64,000 nt of DNA from Streptomyces bungoensis (GCF_001514215.1 NZ_KQ948872.1:1-64000), one strand, 5' to 3'; numbered from the stretch's first letter, positions 23,783 to 33,364 are shown. Notes: generated from the letters alone by a model not told the origin. Made by a program: numbers and translations.

Positions 23783-24985
23783 ATGACCGTCGCCGGAGCC
23801 GCACCGACCCGCGCCCCGCTCCCGCCGCTGGCCGCCCGCGCCCGTACGGTGGCGGGCTCGCCCGTGCGGGACATCCTCGCCGTCACCGCCCGCCCCGAGG
23901 TGATCAACTTCGCGGGTGGCCTGCCCGCGCCCGAGCTGTTCGACCGGCAGGGCATCGCGGCCGCGTTCCACGAGGTGCTGGCGGACGCCCCGGCACGGGC
24001 CCTGCAGTACTCCACGACCGAGGGCGAGCCGGTGCTGCGGGCGGGCCTCGCGGCCCGGGTCACCGCCCAGGGCCTGCCGACCGCCGCCGACGACCTCCTC
24101 GTCACCACCGGCTCCCAGCAGGCCCTGTCGCTGCTCGCGACCGCCCTGCTGGAACCCGGGGACACGGTCCTCGTCGAGAACCCCTGCTACCTCGCGGCGC
24201 TCCAGGTGTTCGCCCTGGCGGGCGCGCGCGTGGTGGCGGTGCCGGGCGACGAGGACGGCGTGGACCCCCAGGCACTCGAAGAGGCGGTCCGGCGCGAGCG
24301 CCCGAAGCTGCTCTACCTGGTCCCCACGTTCCAGAACCCCACGGGCCGCACGATGCCCGCGCCGCGCCGCGAGGCCCTCGCCGCCGTCGCCGCCCGCGAG
24401 GGCCTGTGGATCGTCGAGGACGACCCCTACGGCGACCTCCGCTACGACGGCACCCGCGTCCCCTGGATCGCGTCCTGCCCCGGCGCCGAGGACCGCGTGG
24501 TCCTCCTCGGCTCCTTCTCCAAGGTGATGGCCCCCGGCCTGCGCCTGGGCTGGCTCAGGGCCCCGGCGCCGCTGCGGCGGGCGTGCGCGGTGGCCAAGCA
24601 GGCCGTGGACCTGCACACGCCCACCCTCAACCAGCTCGCCGCGGCCCGCTACCTGGACGGCCTCGACGCCCACGTGGCCCGGGTCCGGGCCGTCTACGGC
24701 GAACGCCGCGACGCCATGCTGGCCGGCCTGCCCGGCACACTCCCGGCAGGATCGGTGTGGAGCCGCCCGGAGGGCGGCATGTTCCTGTGGGTCCGGCTCC
24801 CGGAGCCGTACGACACCACCGCGCTGCTGCCCCGGGTGGTCGAGCAGAACGTGGCGTACGTCCCCGGCGCGCCCTTCTACGCGGCCGCCCCCGACCCCGC
24901 CACCCTCCGCCTCTGCTTCGTCACCCAGACCCCCGAGGACATCGCGGAGGGCCTGCGCAGGCTGGGCCGGGGACTCGCCGCCTGA
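23783..24985 (+). CDS. PLP-dependent aminotransferase (class I/II, LysN/MocR-like)
   Basis: This 400-residue fold-type I aminotransferase has INFAGGLPAPELFD at the N-terminus, a VTTGSQQALSLL PLP-phosphate-binding turn, FQNPTGRTM, VEDDPYGDLRYDG, the Schiff-base lysine in LGSFSKVMAPGLRLGW and a C-terminal RPEGGMFLWVRLP. This sub-pattern is that of 2-aminoadipate/aromatic aminotransferases (LysN, ARO8) and of the effector domain of MocR regulators, but there is no DNA-binding domain here. It probably transaminates a bulky or aromatic amino acid. It begins 122 nt after hemB and is followed 35 nt later by a zinc-ribbon gene. Confidence 0.9.
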   Translation: MTVAGAAPTRAPLPPLAARARTVAGSPVRDILAVTARPEVINFAGGLPAPELFDRQGIAAAFHEVLADAPARALQYSTTEGEPVLRAGLAARVTAQGLPTAADDLLVTTGSQQALSLLATALLEPGDTVLVENPCYLAALQVFALAGARVVAVPGDEDGVDPQALEEAVRRERPKLLYLVPTFQNPTGRTMPAPRREALAAVAAREGLWIVEDDPYGDLRYDGTRVPWIASCPGAEDRVVLLGSFSKVMAPGLRLGWLRAPAPLRRACAVAKQAVDLHTPTLNQLAAARYLDGLDAHVARVRAVYGERRDAMLAGLPGTLPAGSVWSRPEGGMFLWVRLPEPYDTTALLPRVVEQNVAYVPGAPFYAAAPDPATLRLCFVTQTPEDIAEGLRRLGRGLAA

Positions 24986-25020
24986 GCCCCCGCGCCGGGC
25001 GCGGGGGAGGGAGGACGGCC

Positions 25021-25245
25021 ATGGCCAAGGCGGTACGGGCTTCGCTGGGGGACACGTGGATCACCTGCCAGGTCTGCCGCGGCGACCAGTTCCGTGAGCG
25101 GGGGGTCAAGCTCGACAGCACCGGCCTGGAGTTCATGAACTGGGCCTGGGCGGACGAGACCGCGACGCGGCTGATCTGCCACCGCTGCGGCTACGTCCAC
25201 CTGTTCGTCAACCGGAACCTGCGGTTGCACAAGGTCAAGGGCTGA
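25021..25245 (+). CDS. small zinc-ribbon protein of unknown function
   Basis: This 74-residue protein has two CxxC knuckles, TCQVCRGDQF and ICHRCGYVHL, about 40 residues apart, forming a rubredoxin/zinc-ribbon fold. It is otherwise basic at the ends (MAKAVRASLG, LRLHKVKG). Small zinc ribbons of this kind are found in actinobacteria and may bind nucleic acid or protein, but no function is assigned. ATG 25021 is preceded by GGGAGG with normal spacing. It is likely co-transcribed with the aminotransferase. Confidence 0.8.
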   Translation: MAKAVRASLGDTWITCQVCRGDQFRERGVKLDSTGLEFMNWAWADETATRLICHRCGYVHLFVNRNLRLHKVKG

Positions 25246-25264
25246 CCCCGGCCGGCGGGCCCGC

Positions 25265-26077
25265 TCAGTCCCACCAGAAGGACCAGGTGGGGCTGCCGAC
25301 GAGGTCCTTGGCGTACCCGCGCAGCGGGCCCTCCTCCACGGCGGTGTCCGGGCAGAACGCGAAGTGCTCCGCCGCCACCGCCTCGGCGTCCTCCTCGGTG
25401 GCGGGCGGGGCCGCCACCGACACGACCAGGCAGTCCCGGCCGAGGGCCACGACCCGCACGCCGAACCGGTCCTCCCAGGAGCGCAGCACCGCGCAGAGCC
25501 GGCCCGTGTCACCCTCGTGGTTCGCCGGGCCGGACCAGCCGATCGCCGCGGGTATGTCGGCCGACCGGCGCGCCGGCACCAGGGCCAGGTGCGGCTCCTC
25601 GATCACCGCGTCCCGGCCGCCCCGCAGCGCGTCGGCGACCTGGGCGGCGCGGGTGTCCGGGTCCGCGGACAGGACACCGGCCGGCGCGAGCCCCGGCCAC
25701 TCGGGCCCGAACGGGGCGAGGTCCTCGGCGGCCCCGTCGTAGACCGCCTCGTCCTCCCAGTACTCCGCCAGGAGATCCTCGGCGTCGTGGTCGCCCGCGT
25801 ACGACATCGCGCCGGGCAGCAGCCCCCAGTCCCCGAGGGCGCCGCCGGAGGCGGCCAGGTCCACGAGCACCGGCAGCAGGCCCGCGCGTGCCGCCGGCAC
25901 GCCCAGCGCCTTCCAGGTCCCCGGCGCCGCCTGCTTCTCCGCGTGCCACAGCAGGGGTTCGTGCCACGGGCCGTCGTCGGTCACGTCGACCAGCCGCCCG
26001 GGCGGCAGGTGCAGTCCCAGGGAACGACCGCTCGGGTCGGTGGCCAGCCTGGGCAGCGGGTTCGGAAGAGTCGCCAT
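25265..26077 (-). CDS. DUF4253 domain protein
   Basis: This is a 270-residue soluble acidic protein. Its C-terminal 110 residues match the DUF4253 pattern: LCAVLRSWEDRFGVRVVALGRDCLVVSVAAPP, then HFAFCPDT, and the terminal YAKDLVGSPTWSFWWD with its conserved WxFWWD end. The function of the family is unknown. It is convergent with the zinc-ribbon gene, with only 19 nt between stops. ATG 26077 is used. Confidence 0.85.
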   Translation of the reverse strand: MATLPNPLPRLATDPSGRSLGLHLPPGRLVDVTDDGPWHEPLLWHAEKQAAPGTWKALGVPAARAGLLPVLVDLAASGGALGDWGLLPGAMSYAGDHDAEDLLAEYWEDEAVYDGAAEDLAPFGPEWPGLAPAGVLSADPDTRAAQVADALRGGRDAVIEEPHLALVPARRSADIPAAIGWSGPANHEGDTGRLCAVLRSWEDRFGVRVVALGRDCLVVSVAAPPATEEDAEAVAAEHFAFCPDTAVEEGPLRGYAKDLVGSPTWSFWWD

Positions 26078-26194
26078 GCCGGTGACTGTAAGGCCGGCCA
26101 CTGACAATCCCACCGGCCGGCCGTCCCGATGAACCCGCCGCCCCGGCAGCCCCTCTTCACAAGGGGTGCCGTGCAGTGAAGGAAGGACGCGGAC

Positions 26195-27373
26195 GTGCGG
26201 ATCGGGCGTTACCCGGTGCGGTGGCACATCGTGCTGCTCACCCTGTGGACGGCCGGCTGGTTCGTCGTGGCCGAACGCCACGGAGCCGTGTCCTGGCACT
26301 ACCTGAGGACCGGTCAGCGACTGCTCTTCGAGCAGATGCCCGGCGGGGGCCTCGCCCTCTACGCCAACCACCCCGAACTCCAGATCGGCCCGGTCAGCTT
26401 CGCGGTCGCCGGGCTCTTCGCACCCTTCCCGGCCGAACTGGGCGAGAAGCTGGCCGACGCCTTCATGTCCGGCCTGGGCCTCTACATGCTCGTCCTGGTC
26501 GGCCGCGCCGCCGCCGACCACAACCGGGGCACCGGCCTCAACCACCGGCGCCTGCAGCAGCGCGTCCTGATCGCCGGAGCCGCCTTCATCCCCATGTGGG
26601 TGGAGGTCGCCGTCCGCTTCGCCCACCTCGACGACGTCCTGGCCCTCTTCTTCACCACGCTCGCCGTCCGCGCCCTGGTCCGCGGCAACGCCACCGCCGT
26701 CGGTGTCCTCCTGGCCCTCGCCGTCGACTCCAAGCCGTGGGCCGTGGGCTTCCTGCCGCTCCTGCTCGCGCTGGAGCGCCCGGCCCGCACGCGCTCGGCC
26801 GCCTGGGTCATCGCCCTGGTGGCCGCCGCCTGGCTGCCCTTCTACCTCACCCACCTGGACACGCTGGCCGCGGCCCGCTTCACCATCCCCAACCAGCCGG
26901 CCTCGTCCCTGCGCTGGTTCGGGGTGCACGACCCCGCCACCCCCTGGTGGGACCGGCCCGCGCAGATGGCCCTGGGCGTCACCCTGGGCACGCTCGCGGT
27001 ACGGCGGGGACGCTGGCCGGCGGTCGTGCTGCTCGCCGCCGACGCGCGCATCGCGCTGGACCCGAGCGTGTACACGTACTACAACGCCTCGGTCCTCCTC
27101 GGCACCCTGATCTGGGACTCGATCGGCCAGCGCCGCCTGGTCCCCTGGGTCAGCTGGATCGCCCTCATCACGCTGTACGGCAGCGCCCTGCTGGTCCCGT
27201 CCGACGCCACGCGCGGCCTCATCCGCCTGGCCTTCGTGGTCGGCTCCGCCGCGTACGTCCTGCTGTGGCCGCACCGGGCGCCCCGCGGCCGGCACCCGCG
27301 CCGGCGCGGAGAGGCCCGGACCACGCAGGGACACCCGGACCCGGAACGCCACCGGACCCTGGCGCCGGAGTAG
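26195..27373 (+). CDS. polytopic membrane protein (GT-C/DUF2029-like)
   Basis: The 392-residue protein starts at GTG and has about nine hydrophobic segments spread over residues 8-350. A first periplasmic loop, LRTGQRLLFEQMPGGGLALYANHPELQIGPVSF, is followed by VEVAVRFAHLDDVLALFF, DSKPWAVGFLPLLLALE and SVYTYYNASVLLG. The arrangement resembles GT87-like/DUF2029 polyprenyl-phosphate sugar transferases or arabinosyl/mannosyl-type enzymes, though a clear catalytic acid pair cannot be fixed. The hydrophilic C-terminal 40 residues are Arg/His/Pro-rich. It may act in cell-envelope glycan assembly. Confidence 0.65.
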   Translation: MRIGRYPVRWHIVLLTLWTAGWFVVAERHGAVSWHYLRTGQRLLFEQMPGGGLALYANHPELQIGPVSFAVAGLFAPFPAELGEKLADAFMSGLGLYMLVLVGRAAADHNRGTGLNHRRLQQRVLIAGAAFIPMWVEVAVRFAHLDDVLALFFTTLAVRALVRGNATAVGVLLALAVDSKPWAVGFLPLLLALERPARTRSAAWVIALVAAAWLPFYLTHLDTLAAARFTIPNQPASSLRWFGVHDPATPWWDRPAQMALGVTLGTLAVRRGRWPAVVLLAADARIALDPSVYTYYNASVLLGTLIWDSIGQRRLVPWVSWIALITLYGSALLVPSDATRGLIRLAFVVGSAAYVLLWPHRAPRGRHPRRRGEARTTQGHPDPERHRTLAPE

Positions 27374-27394
27374 GAACTCGGCGCCAGGGTCCGG
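27352..27394. terminator. terminator overlapping the end of the membrane protein gene
   Basis: A 16-bp perfect stem, CCGGACCCTGGCGCCG (27352-27367) with CGGCGCCAGGGTCCGG (27379-27394), has an 11-nt loop. The left arm encodes the last codons of the membrane protein. It serves both that gene and argS from the other strand. Confidence 0.75.
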
Positions 27395-27424
27395 CGGGTG
27401 GGTACGTCGTCGGGTACGGAGTGG

Positions 27425-29188
27425 TCAGAGCTTCTCGGGCGTCCTGATGCCCAGCAGCGCCATGCCCCGGTGCAGCGTGCGGGCCGTGACGTCGCACAGG
27501 AACAGGCGGTTCTCCACCTGCTCCGGGGACTCCGCCTTCAGCACCGGGCACTTGTCGTAGAACGACGTGTACAGCGACGCCAGCTGGTACAGGTACGCCG
27601 TCAGCTTGTGCGGCGCGTACTCCGCCGCAGCCTCCGCCACCGTCTCCGCGAAGGCGTCCGCGTGCAGGCCCAGGGCCCGCTCGGCGTCCGTCAGGGCCAG
27701 CTCCGGATGGGCCACCGGGTGGGCCTCGCCGGCCTTGCGGAGGATGGACCGGATACGGGCGTAGGCGTACTGCAGGTAGACGGACGTGTCACCGTTCAGC
27801 GAGACCATCTGGTCCAGGTCGAACTTGTAGTCCCGGTTCGCCGACGTCGACAGGTCCGCGTACTTCACCGCGCCGATGCCCACCTGGGCACCCCGCTCGG
27901 CGATCTCCTCCTCGGACAGGTCCTGCGCCTTCTCCCGGACCACCGCCGACGCGCGCTCGATGGCCTCGTCCAGCAGGTCGACCAGCCGGACCGTCTCGCC
28001 CTCACGCGTCTTGAACGGCTTGCCGTCCTTGCCCAGCACCGTGCCGAACGCCAGCTGCAGCGCCTTGACGTCCTCGTTCAGCCAGCCGGCCCGGCGGGCC
28101 GTCTCGAAGACCATCTTGAAGTGCAGCGACTGACGGGCGTCCACCACGTACAGCAGCGTGTCCGCCTTCAGGTTGAACACGCGGTCGCGGATCGCCGACA
28201 GGTCGGTCGCCGCGTAGCCGTAGCCGCCGTCCGACTTCTGCACGATCAGCGGGACCGGCTTGCCGTCCGGGCCCTTGACGTCGTCGAAGAACACGCACAG
28301 GGCGCCCTCGGAGCGGACCGCGACGCCCTTCTCCTCCAGCAGGCGGCACGTCTCGGCGAGCATGTCGTTGTAGCCCGACTCGCCGACGATGTCCGCGTCC
28401 CGGATCTCCATGTCCAGCTTCTCGAACACGGAGAAGAAGTAGATCTTCGACTCGTCCACGAACCGCTGCCACATGGCCAGCGTGTGCTCGTCGCCCGCCT
28501 GGAGGTCGACCACCCGGCGCCGCGCCCGCGTCTTGAACTCCTCGTCGGAGTCGAACAGCCTGCGCGCGGCCTTGTAGAGGCGGTCCAGGTTGGACATCGC
28601 CTCCTCACCGGTCACCTGCGCGTCCTTGTGGTCCAGCTCGTGCGGGTGCTCGTCCAGGTACTGGATGAGCATGCCGAACTGGGTGCCCCAGTCGCCGATG
28701 TGGTGGCGCCGCACCACGCTCTCGCCGGTGAACTCCAGCAGCTGCACCACCGAGTCGCCGATCACCGCCGACCGCAGGTGCCCGACGTGCATCTCCTTCG
28801 CCACGTTCGGCTGGGCGTAGTCGATCACCGTCGTGCCCGGGTCCGCGGCGAACGGCACGCCGAGGCGGCCCGTGTCGTCCGCGTACCGCGCGGCCAGGTT
28901 CCCGGTGATCGCCCGGTCCGCGACCGTCACGTTCAGGAAGCCGGGGCCGGACACCTCGACGTCCGCGATCACGTCACCCGTGGCCACCTGGGAGACGACC
29001 CGCGCGGCCAGCTCCCGCGGGTTCGCCTTCGCCTTCTTGGCCAGCGCCAGGATCCCGTTGGCCTGGAAGTCGGCCCGGTCGCTTCGTCGCAGCAGCGGGT
29101 CCGCGCCGGCGGCCTCCGGCAGGGTGGCCGAGAGGGCGGACGCGAGGCGCTGCTGGACGGAATCGCTGAGGGACGTGACCGAGGCCAT
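27425..29188 (-). CDS. argS: arginyl-tRNA synthetase
   Basis: This 587-residue class Ia synthetase charges tRNA-Arg. An N-terminal additional domain (about 1-110, including ADFQANGILALAKKAKANPRELA) precedes the catalytic core with VIDYAQPNVAKEMHVGHLRSAVIGD (HVGH version of the HIGH motif). VQKSDGGYGYAATDLSAI and the DALR anticodon-binding domain (TAYLYQLASLYTSFYDKCPVL...) complete it. ATG 29188 is chosen because homologues begin near MASVTSLSDSVQQRLASAL; the only good ribosome-binding sequence (GAGGAG) is rather far upstream, about 15 nt. It is divergent from lysS, as in S. coelicolor (SCO3304/SCO3303, from memory). Confidence 0.97.
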   Translation of the reverse strand: MASVTSLSDSVQQRLASALSATLPEAAGADPLLRRSDRADFQANGILALAKKAKANPRELAARVVSQVATGDVIADVEVSGPGFLNVTVADRAITGNLAARYADDTGRLGVPFAADPGTTVIDYAQPNVAKEMHVGHLRSAVIGDSVVQLLEFTGESVVRRHHIGDWGTQFGMLIQYLDEHPHELDHKDAQVTGEEAMSNLDRLYKAARRLFDSDEEFKTRARRRVVDLQAGDEHTLAMWQRFVDESKIYFFSVFEKLDMEIRDADIVGESGYNDMLAETCRLLEEKGVAVRSEGALCVFFDDVKGPDGKPVPLIVQKSDGGYGYAATDLSAIRDRVFNLKADTLLYVVDARQSLHFKMVFETARRAGWLNEDVKALQLAFGTVLGKDGKPFKTREGETVRLVDLLDEAIERASAVVREKAQDLSEEEIAERGAQVGIGAVKYADLSTSANRDYKFDLDQMVSLNGDTSVYLQYAYARIRSILRKAGEAHPVAHPELALTDAERALGLHADAFAETVAEAAAEYAPHKLTAYLYQLASLYTSFYDKCPVLKAESPEQVENRLFLCDVTARTLHRGMALLGIRTPEKL

Positions 29189-29324
29189 AGGAATGGGTGC
29201 CGTTCTCCTCGTGGGAATGGATAGTCCCAGCCAGTATCCCACGGCGGGTAAAGCCGTTTTCCCGGTCGCATCCCGGTCTGTGACAATGGAGTGTCACCCG
29301 TTCAGAAAGAAGGACGTGCCGATC

Positions 29325-31058
29325 GTGGCTCAGAGCACCGAGACCACCGACTGGGTCTCCCGTTTCGCGGATGAGGTCATCGAAGAGTCGGAGCGCCGTG
29401 CCCCGGGCAAACCGGTCGTCGTCGCGTCCGGACTCTCCCCCTCCGGGCCCATCCACCTCGGCAACCTCCGCGAGGTCATGACCCCGCACCTGGTCGCCGA
29501 CGAGATCCGCCGCCGCGGCCGCCAGGTCAGGCACCTGATCTCCTGGGACGACTACGACCGCTACCGCAAGGTGCCCCAGGGCATCGCGGGCGTAGACGAC
29601 TCCTGGGCCGAGCACATCGGCAAGCCGCTGACCTCCGTCCCGGCGCCCCAGGGCTCGCCGCACCCGAACTGGGCCGAGCACTTCAAGGCCGCGATGACCG
29701 AGTCGCTGGCCCAGCTCGGCGTGGAGTTCGACGGCATCAGCCAGACCGCGCAGTACACCTCCGGCGTCTACCGCGAGCAGATCCTGCACGCCATGAAGCA
29801 CCGCGGCGACATCGACGCGATCCTCGCCCAGTACCGCACGAAGAAGGCCCCGAAGAAGCCCCAGCAGCAGAAGCCGCTCGACGAGGCCGAACTGGAGGCC
29901 GAGGAGGGATCCGGCGCCGCCTCCGAGGACGACGGCAGCTCCGGCTCCGCCGGCTACTTCCCGTACAAGCCGTACTGCGGCAACTGCGAGAAGGACCTGA
30001 CGACCGTCACCTCCTACGACGACGACACCACCGAGCTGTCGTACACCTGCACCGCGTGCGGCTTCGCCGAGACCGTACGGCTCAGCGAGTTCAACCGCGG
30101 CAAGCTGGTCTGGAAGGTCGACTGGCCGATGCGGTGGGCCTACGAGGGCGTCGTCTTCGAGCCGAGCGGCGTCGACCACTCCTCCCCGGGCTCCTCCTTC
30201 CAGGTCGGCGGGCAGATCGTGCCGATCTTCGGCGGCGAGCAGCCCATCGGCCCGATGTACGCCTTCGTCGGCATCAGCGGCATGGCCAAGATGTCGTCCT
30301 CGCGCGGCGGCGTACCCACCCCGGCCGACGCGCTGAAGATCATGGAGCCGCAGCTCCTGCGCTGGCTCTACGCCCGCCGCAGGCCCAACCAGTCCTTCAA
30401 GATCGCCTTCGACCAGGAGATCCAGCGGCTCTACGACGAGTGGGACAAGCTCGCCGCCAAGGTCGCGGACGGCACGGCCCTGCCGGGCGACGTCGCCGCC
30501 CACACCCGGGCCGTCGGCACCGCCGCCGGCGAACTGCCGAAGACCGCGCGCCCGCTGCCCTACCGCACGCTCGCCTCCGTCGCCGACATCACCGCCGGAC
30601 ACGAGGACCAGGCGCTGCGGATCCTGTCCGAACTGGACCCCGAGCAGCCGCTGGCCTCCCTGGACGAGGTCCGCCCCCGCTACGACCGGGCCGAGGCGTG
30701 GATCAACACCCACGTCCCCGCCGACCAGCGCACCATCGTGCGCGACGAGCCCGACGTCGACCTGCTGAAGTCCCTCGACGAGGCCTCCCAGCAGTCCGTG
30801 CGCCTGCTGCTCGACGGGCTCGCCGACCACTGGTCCCTCGACGGGCTCACCCACCTCGTCTACGGCGTCCCCAAGGTCCAGGCCGGGTTCTCCGCCGACG
30901 CCACGCCCAAGGAACTGCCCCCCGAGATCAAGACCGCCCAGCGGTCCTTCTTCGCCCTCCTCTACCACCTGCTGGTCGGGCGGGACACCGGCCCCCGCCT
31001 GCCCACACTGCTGCTCGCGGTGGGCCAGGAGCGGGTCCGGACCCTCCTCGGCGAGTAG
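29325..31058 (+). CDS. lysS: class I lysyl-tRNA synthetase
   Basis: This 577-residue class I LysRS is unrelated to the class II enzyme of most bacteria. It shows VASGLSPSGPIHLGNLREV (HLGN for HIGH), ISGMAKMSSSRGG (KMSKS variant) and a C-terminal helical anticodon-binding domain. A zinc-ribbon-like insertion CGNCEKD...CTACGF at about 220-250 follows a low-complexity Glu/Lys/Gln linker. Of the two GTG starts, 29325 (VAQSTETTDW) has GAAGGA at 10-nt spacing, while 29316 would be too close, so 29325 is used. Class I LysRS is usual in streptomycetes. Confidence 0.96.
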   Translation: MAQSTETTDWVSRFADEVIEESERRAPGKPVVVASGLSPSGPIHLGNLREVMTPHLVADEIRRRGRQVRHLISWDDYDRYRKVPQGIAGVDDSWAEHIGKPLTSVPAPQGSPHPNWAEHFKAAMTESLAQLGVEFDGISQTAQYTSGVYREQILHAMKHRGDIDAILAQYRTKKAPKKPQQQKPLDEAELEAEEGSGAASEDDGSSGSAGYFPYKPYCGNCEKDLTTVTSYDDDTTELSYTCTACGFAETVRLSEFNRGKLVWKVDWPMRWAYEGVVFEPSGVDHSSPGSSFQVGGQIVPIFGGEQPIGPMYAFVGISGMAKMSSSRGGVPTPADALKIMEPQLLRWLYARRRPNQSFKIAFDQEIQRLYDEWDKLAAKVADGTALPGDVAAHTRAVGTAAGELPKTARPLPYRTLASVADITAGHEDQALRILSELDPEQPLASLDEVRPRYDRAEAWINTHVPADQRTIVRDEPDVDLLKSLDEASQQSVRLLLDGLADHWSLDGLTHLVYGVPKVQAGFSADATPKELPPEIKTAQRSFFALLYHLLVGRDTGPRLPTLLLAVGQERVRTLLGE

Positions 31059-31087
31059 ACGAGCAGGGGAACGGGCAGGCAGGCGAC

Positions 31088-31126
31088 GAGGAGGGGGCGC
31101 CCGGTCACACCGGGCGCCCCCTCCTC
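31088..31126. terminator. terminator between lysS and DUF2637 gene
   Basis: An 18-bp perfect stem, GAGGAGGGGGCGCCCGGT (31088-31105) with its complement (31109-31126), has a 3-nt loop, between convergent genes. It is one of the strongest hairpins in the window. Confidence 0.85.
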
Positions 31127-31150
31127 ACACGTCCACGCCCGGCCGGCGCG

Positions 31151-32389
31151 TCACGCGATGTGGTCGTCCTCCAGCTCCGCCGAATGCCGGTGCTGGAAAC
31201 GCTCCGCGAGCTCCTTCAGCTCACCCGGGCTCAGCGTCGTGCCGTACGTCGCCTCGATGTTGTCGCCGAGGACCCGCGGCGTCGGGTAGCTGCCGTCGAT
31301 CGACTGCCGGAACACCTGGTAGTACGCCTCCTCGTCCGGCTCCGGCGTCCCACCGCCCTCACCCAGCTCACGGGTGCGGTTCGGGCCCACCGGAATGGGG
31401 AAGCTGCCCGTCTCCTCCGAGGAGGGCTGCTGGAACTGCTCCGGAGGCTGCTCCTCGTACCAGTCCTCGTACTGCTCCTCCGGCTCGTACTGCGGATCCG
31501 GCACGGGCTCGTAGGCGGGGTCGTAACCGCCGTGGTAGTCGATCTCCCGCGGAGCCTGGAACCACGGACTCTCCTCGTCCACCGGCGGCTCGGGCCGCCG
31601 CTCGACGGCGGGCGCCGACGCCTGCAGGGGCACCGGCGCCTGCACCGGCGCCACCCCACCGGCACGACCCACCGCGGCCACCGCCGGGACCACCGCCGGC
31701 TCGATCCCCGCCGCCGCCAGGCCCGCCGGAGCCGTCTCCGCCAGCGGAACGCCGTACCGCGCCAGCCGCAGCGGCATCAACGACTCCACCGGAGCCTTCC
31801 TGCGCCAGGCACGGCCGAACCGCGAGCGCAGCCGCGCCTGGTAGACCAGCCGCTCCTGCTCCAGCTTGATCACCTGCTCGTAGGAACGCAGCTCCCACAG
31901 CTTCATACGGCGCCACAGCAGGAACGTGGGCACCGGGGAGAGCAGCCAGCGGGTGAGGCGCACGCCCTCCATGTGCTTGTCGGCCGTGATGTCCGCGATC
32001 CGGCCGATCGCGTGCCGGGCCGCCTCCACGGCGACCACGAACAGGACCGGGATCACCGCGTGCATGCCCACACCCAGCGGGTCCGGCCACGCGGCGGCAC
32101 CGTTGAACGCGATCGTCGCCACCGTCAGCAGCCAGGCCGTCTGGCGCAGCAACGGGAAGGGGATGCGGATCCAGGTCAGCAGCAGGTCCAGGGAGAGCAG
32201 GACGCAGATACCCGCGTCGATGCCGATCGGGAACACGTAGGAGAAGTTCCCGAAGCCCTTCTTGATGGCCAGCTCACGGACGGCCGCGTACGAACCGGCG
32301 AAGCCGATACCGGCGATGATCAGCGCGCCGGCCACGACCACGCCGATGAGAACGCGGTGCATCCGAGTCAGCTGCAGTGGCGCGGCCAC
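31151..32389 (-). CDS. DUF2637 membrane protein
   Basis: This 412-residue protein has four N-terminal transmembrane segments (about 12-32, 48-68, 78-96 and 105-125) of the DUF2637 type (GIGFAGSYAAVRELA, FPIGIDAGICVLLSLDLLLTW). A coiled, basic region KLEQERLVYQARLRSRFGRAWRRK follows, then a long Pro/Glu/Gln-rich disordered stretch (about 240-345) and a conserved C-terminal HTH-like end (ESIDGSYPTPRVLG-like, TLSPGELKELAERFQHRH). DUF2637 proteins include SpdB-like plasmid-transfer proteins, but chromosomal copies are common in streptomycetes. GTG 32389 has GGGGAG at 5-6 nt. The role is unknown, possibly envelope or replication related. Confidence 0.85.
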   Translation of the reverse strand: MAAPLQLTRMHRVLIGVVVAGALIIAGIGFAGSYAAVRELAIKKGFGNFSYVFPIGIDAGICVLLSLDLLLTWIRIPFPLLRQTAWLLTVATIAFNGAAAWPDPLGVGMHAVIPVLFVVAVEAARHAIGRIADITADKHMEGVRLTRWLLSPVPTFLLWRRMKLWELRSYEQVIKLEQERLVYQARLRSRFGRAWRRKAPVESLMPLRLARYGVPLAETAPAGLAAAGIEPAVVPAVAAVGRAGGVAPVQAPVPLQASAPAVERRPEPPVDEESPWFQAPREIDYHGGYDPAYEPVPDPQYEPEEQYEDWYEEQPPEQFQQPSSEETGSFPIPVGPNRTRELGEGGGTPEPDEEAYYQVFRQSIDGSYPTPRVLGDNIEATYGTTLSPGELKELAERFQHRHSAELEDDHIA

Positions 32390-32461
32390 TCGTACTCCCC
32401 TCCCATTGCGTGTTGGTGCGCGCAACAGAGTGGCACACGTGTGCGGCGCACGTGATGCCGG

Positions 32462-33364
32462 TCAGTTCTTCTTCGTGGCCGACTTCGACGGGGACGCGCT
32501 CGACGACGGGGACGCCGACGCCGACTTGGACGGCGCCTTCGAGGCGGACGCGGACGGCGAGGCCGGCGCCTTCGACGACGAACTCCGCGCAGAACCTTCA
32601 CCGTTGGCCGCCGTGACGGCGGCGACCGCCTCCTTCGCGGCCCTCTGCGCGTCCTTGGACAGGCCGTCGGCGTCCGGAGTCTTCTCCCCCGCGAGGCCGG
32701 CGCCGTTGTAGTCCAGGGTGACGACGACGTTCTCGACCCGGGCGACCATCGTCTGCTGCTTGAAGGCGCCCTCCTTCTTCGTCAGGTCGTAGCGCACCAG
32801 CGTCGCCTCCGCGCCCACACCGGAGACCGGCAGCACCTTGGCGTTCTTCGCACCGTCCACGTTCTGCGCGTCCTTGACCTGCTGGGTGAAGTACGCGTGC
32901 GCCTGCTTGTCACCGGCACCGCGAGTGGCGTCCGAGTCGAACCGCAGCAGGGACACGTTCAGCCAGCGGAACTGGGAGCCCTTGACGCCGTTGTTGTCCA
33001 GGCTGCTCCAGGAACAGGAGCCACGGGTCGCGGGAGCGTCACTGCTGCCCGTCTTGCCCGACTTCGCCTTCGGCACCAGATCGGTCAGCGTCTTCTTCGA
33101 CAGCACCGCACACGGCCCGGGAAGCTTCCCGTACGCGGCGGCCTGCACCGTCGGGGACGCGCTCGCCGACGGCGACTTGCTCGAACCGGCGGTCGCGGAC
33201 TGCTGGGCGCCGCTCCCCTTGTCCTTGGAGTCGCCGGAGTCCGAGGAACAGGCCGCCGTGATCAGCACCGCCGGAACGGCTGCCGCGCACACAAGAGCAC
33301 GGCGGAGGCGCTTGGCGCGCTGGTCGTGGTGGACACGGTCGGCTCGCTGGGCTGCTCGCTGCAT
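32462..33364 (-). CDS. secreted lipoprotein, DUF3558-like
   Basis: The 300-residue protein has a charged N-terminus (MQRAAQRADRVHHDQRAKRLRR), a hydrophobic core ALVCAAAVPAVLITAAC and Cys43 as the probable lipidation site; TAAC is a loose lipobox. A Ser/Lys-rich linker leads to a compact domain with LPGPCAVLSKKTLTDLVP and GSCSW (two cysteines likely disulfide-bonded), as in DUF3558 lipoproteins. The C-terminal 45 residues are Ser/Ala/Lys/Pro low complexity. It lies beside a second lipoprotein of similar plan and may act at the cell surface. The specific function is unknown. Confidence 0.8.
   Translation of the reverse strand: MQRAAQRADRVHHDQRAKRLRRALVCAAAVPAVLITAACSSDSGDSKDKGSGAQQSATAGSSKSPSASASPTVQAAAYGKLPGPCAVLSKKTLTDLVPKAKSGKTGSSDAPATRGSCSWSSLDNNGVKGSQFRWLNVSLLRFDSDATRGAGDKQAHAYFTQQVKDAQNVDGAKNAKVLPVSGVGAEATLVRYDLTKKEGAFKQQTMVARVENVVVTLDYNGAGLAGEKTPDADGLSKDAQRAAKEAVAAVTAANGEGSARSSSSKAPASPSASASKAPSKSASASPSSSASPSKSATKKN

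Noticed and set aside
22416..23804. Minus-strand frame extending the hydrolase across hemB
   Set aside because: It is an antisense reading of hemB; conserved hydrolase sequence begins at 22415.
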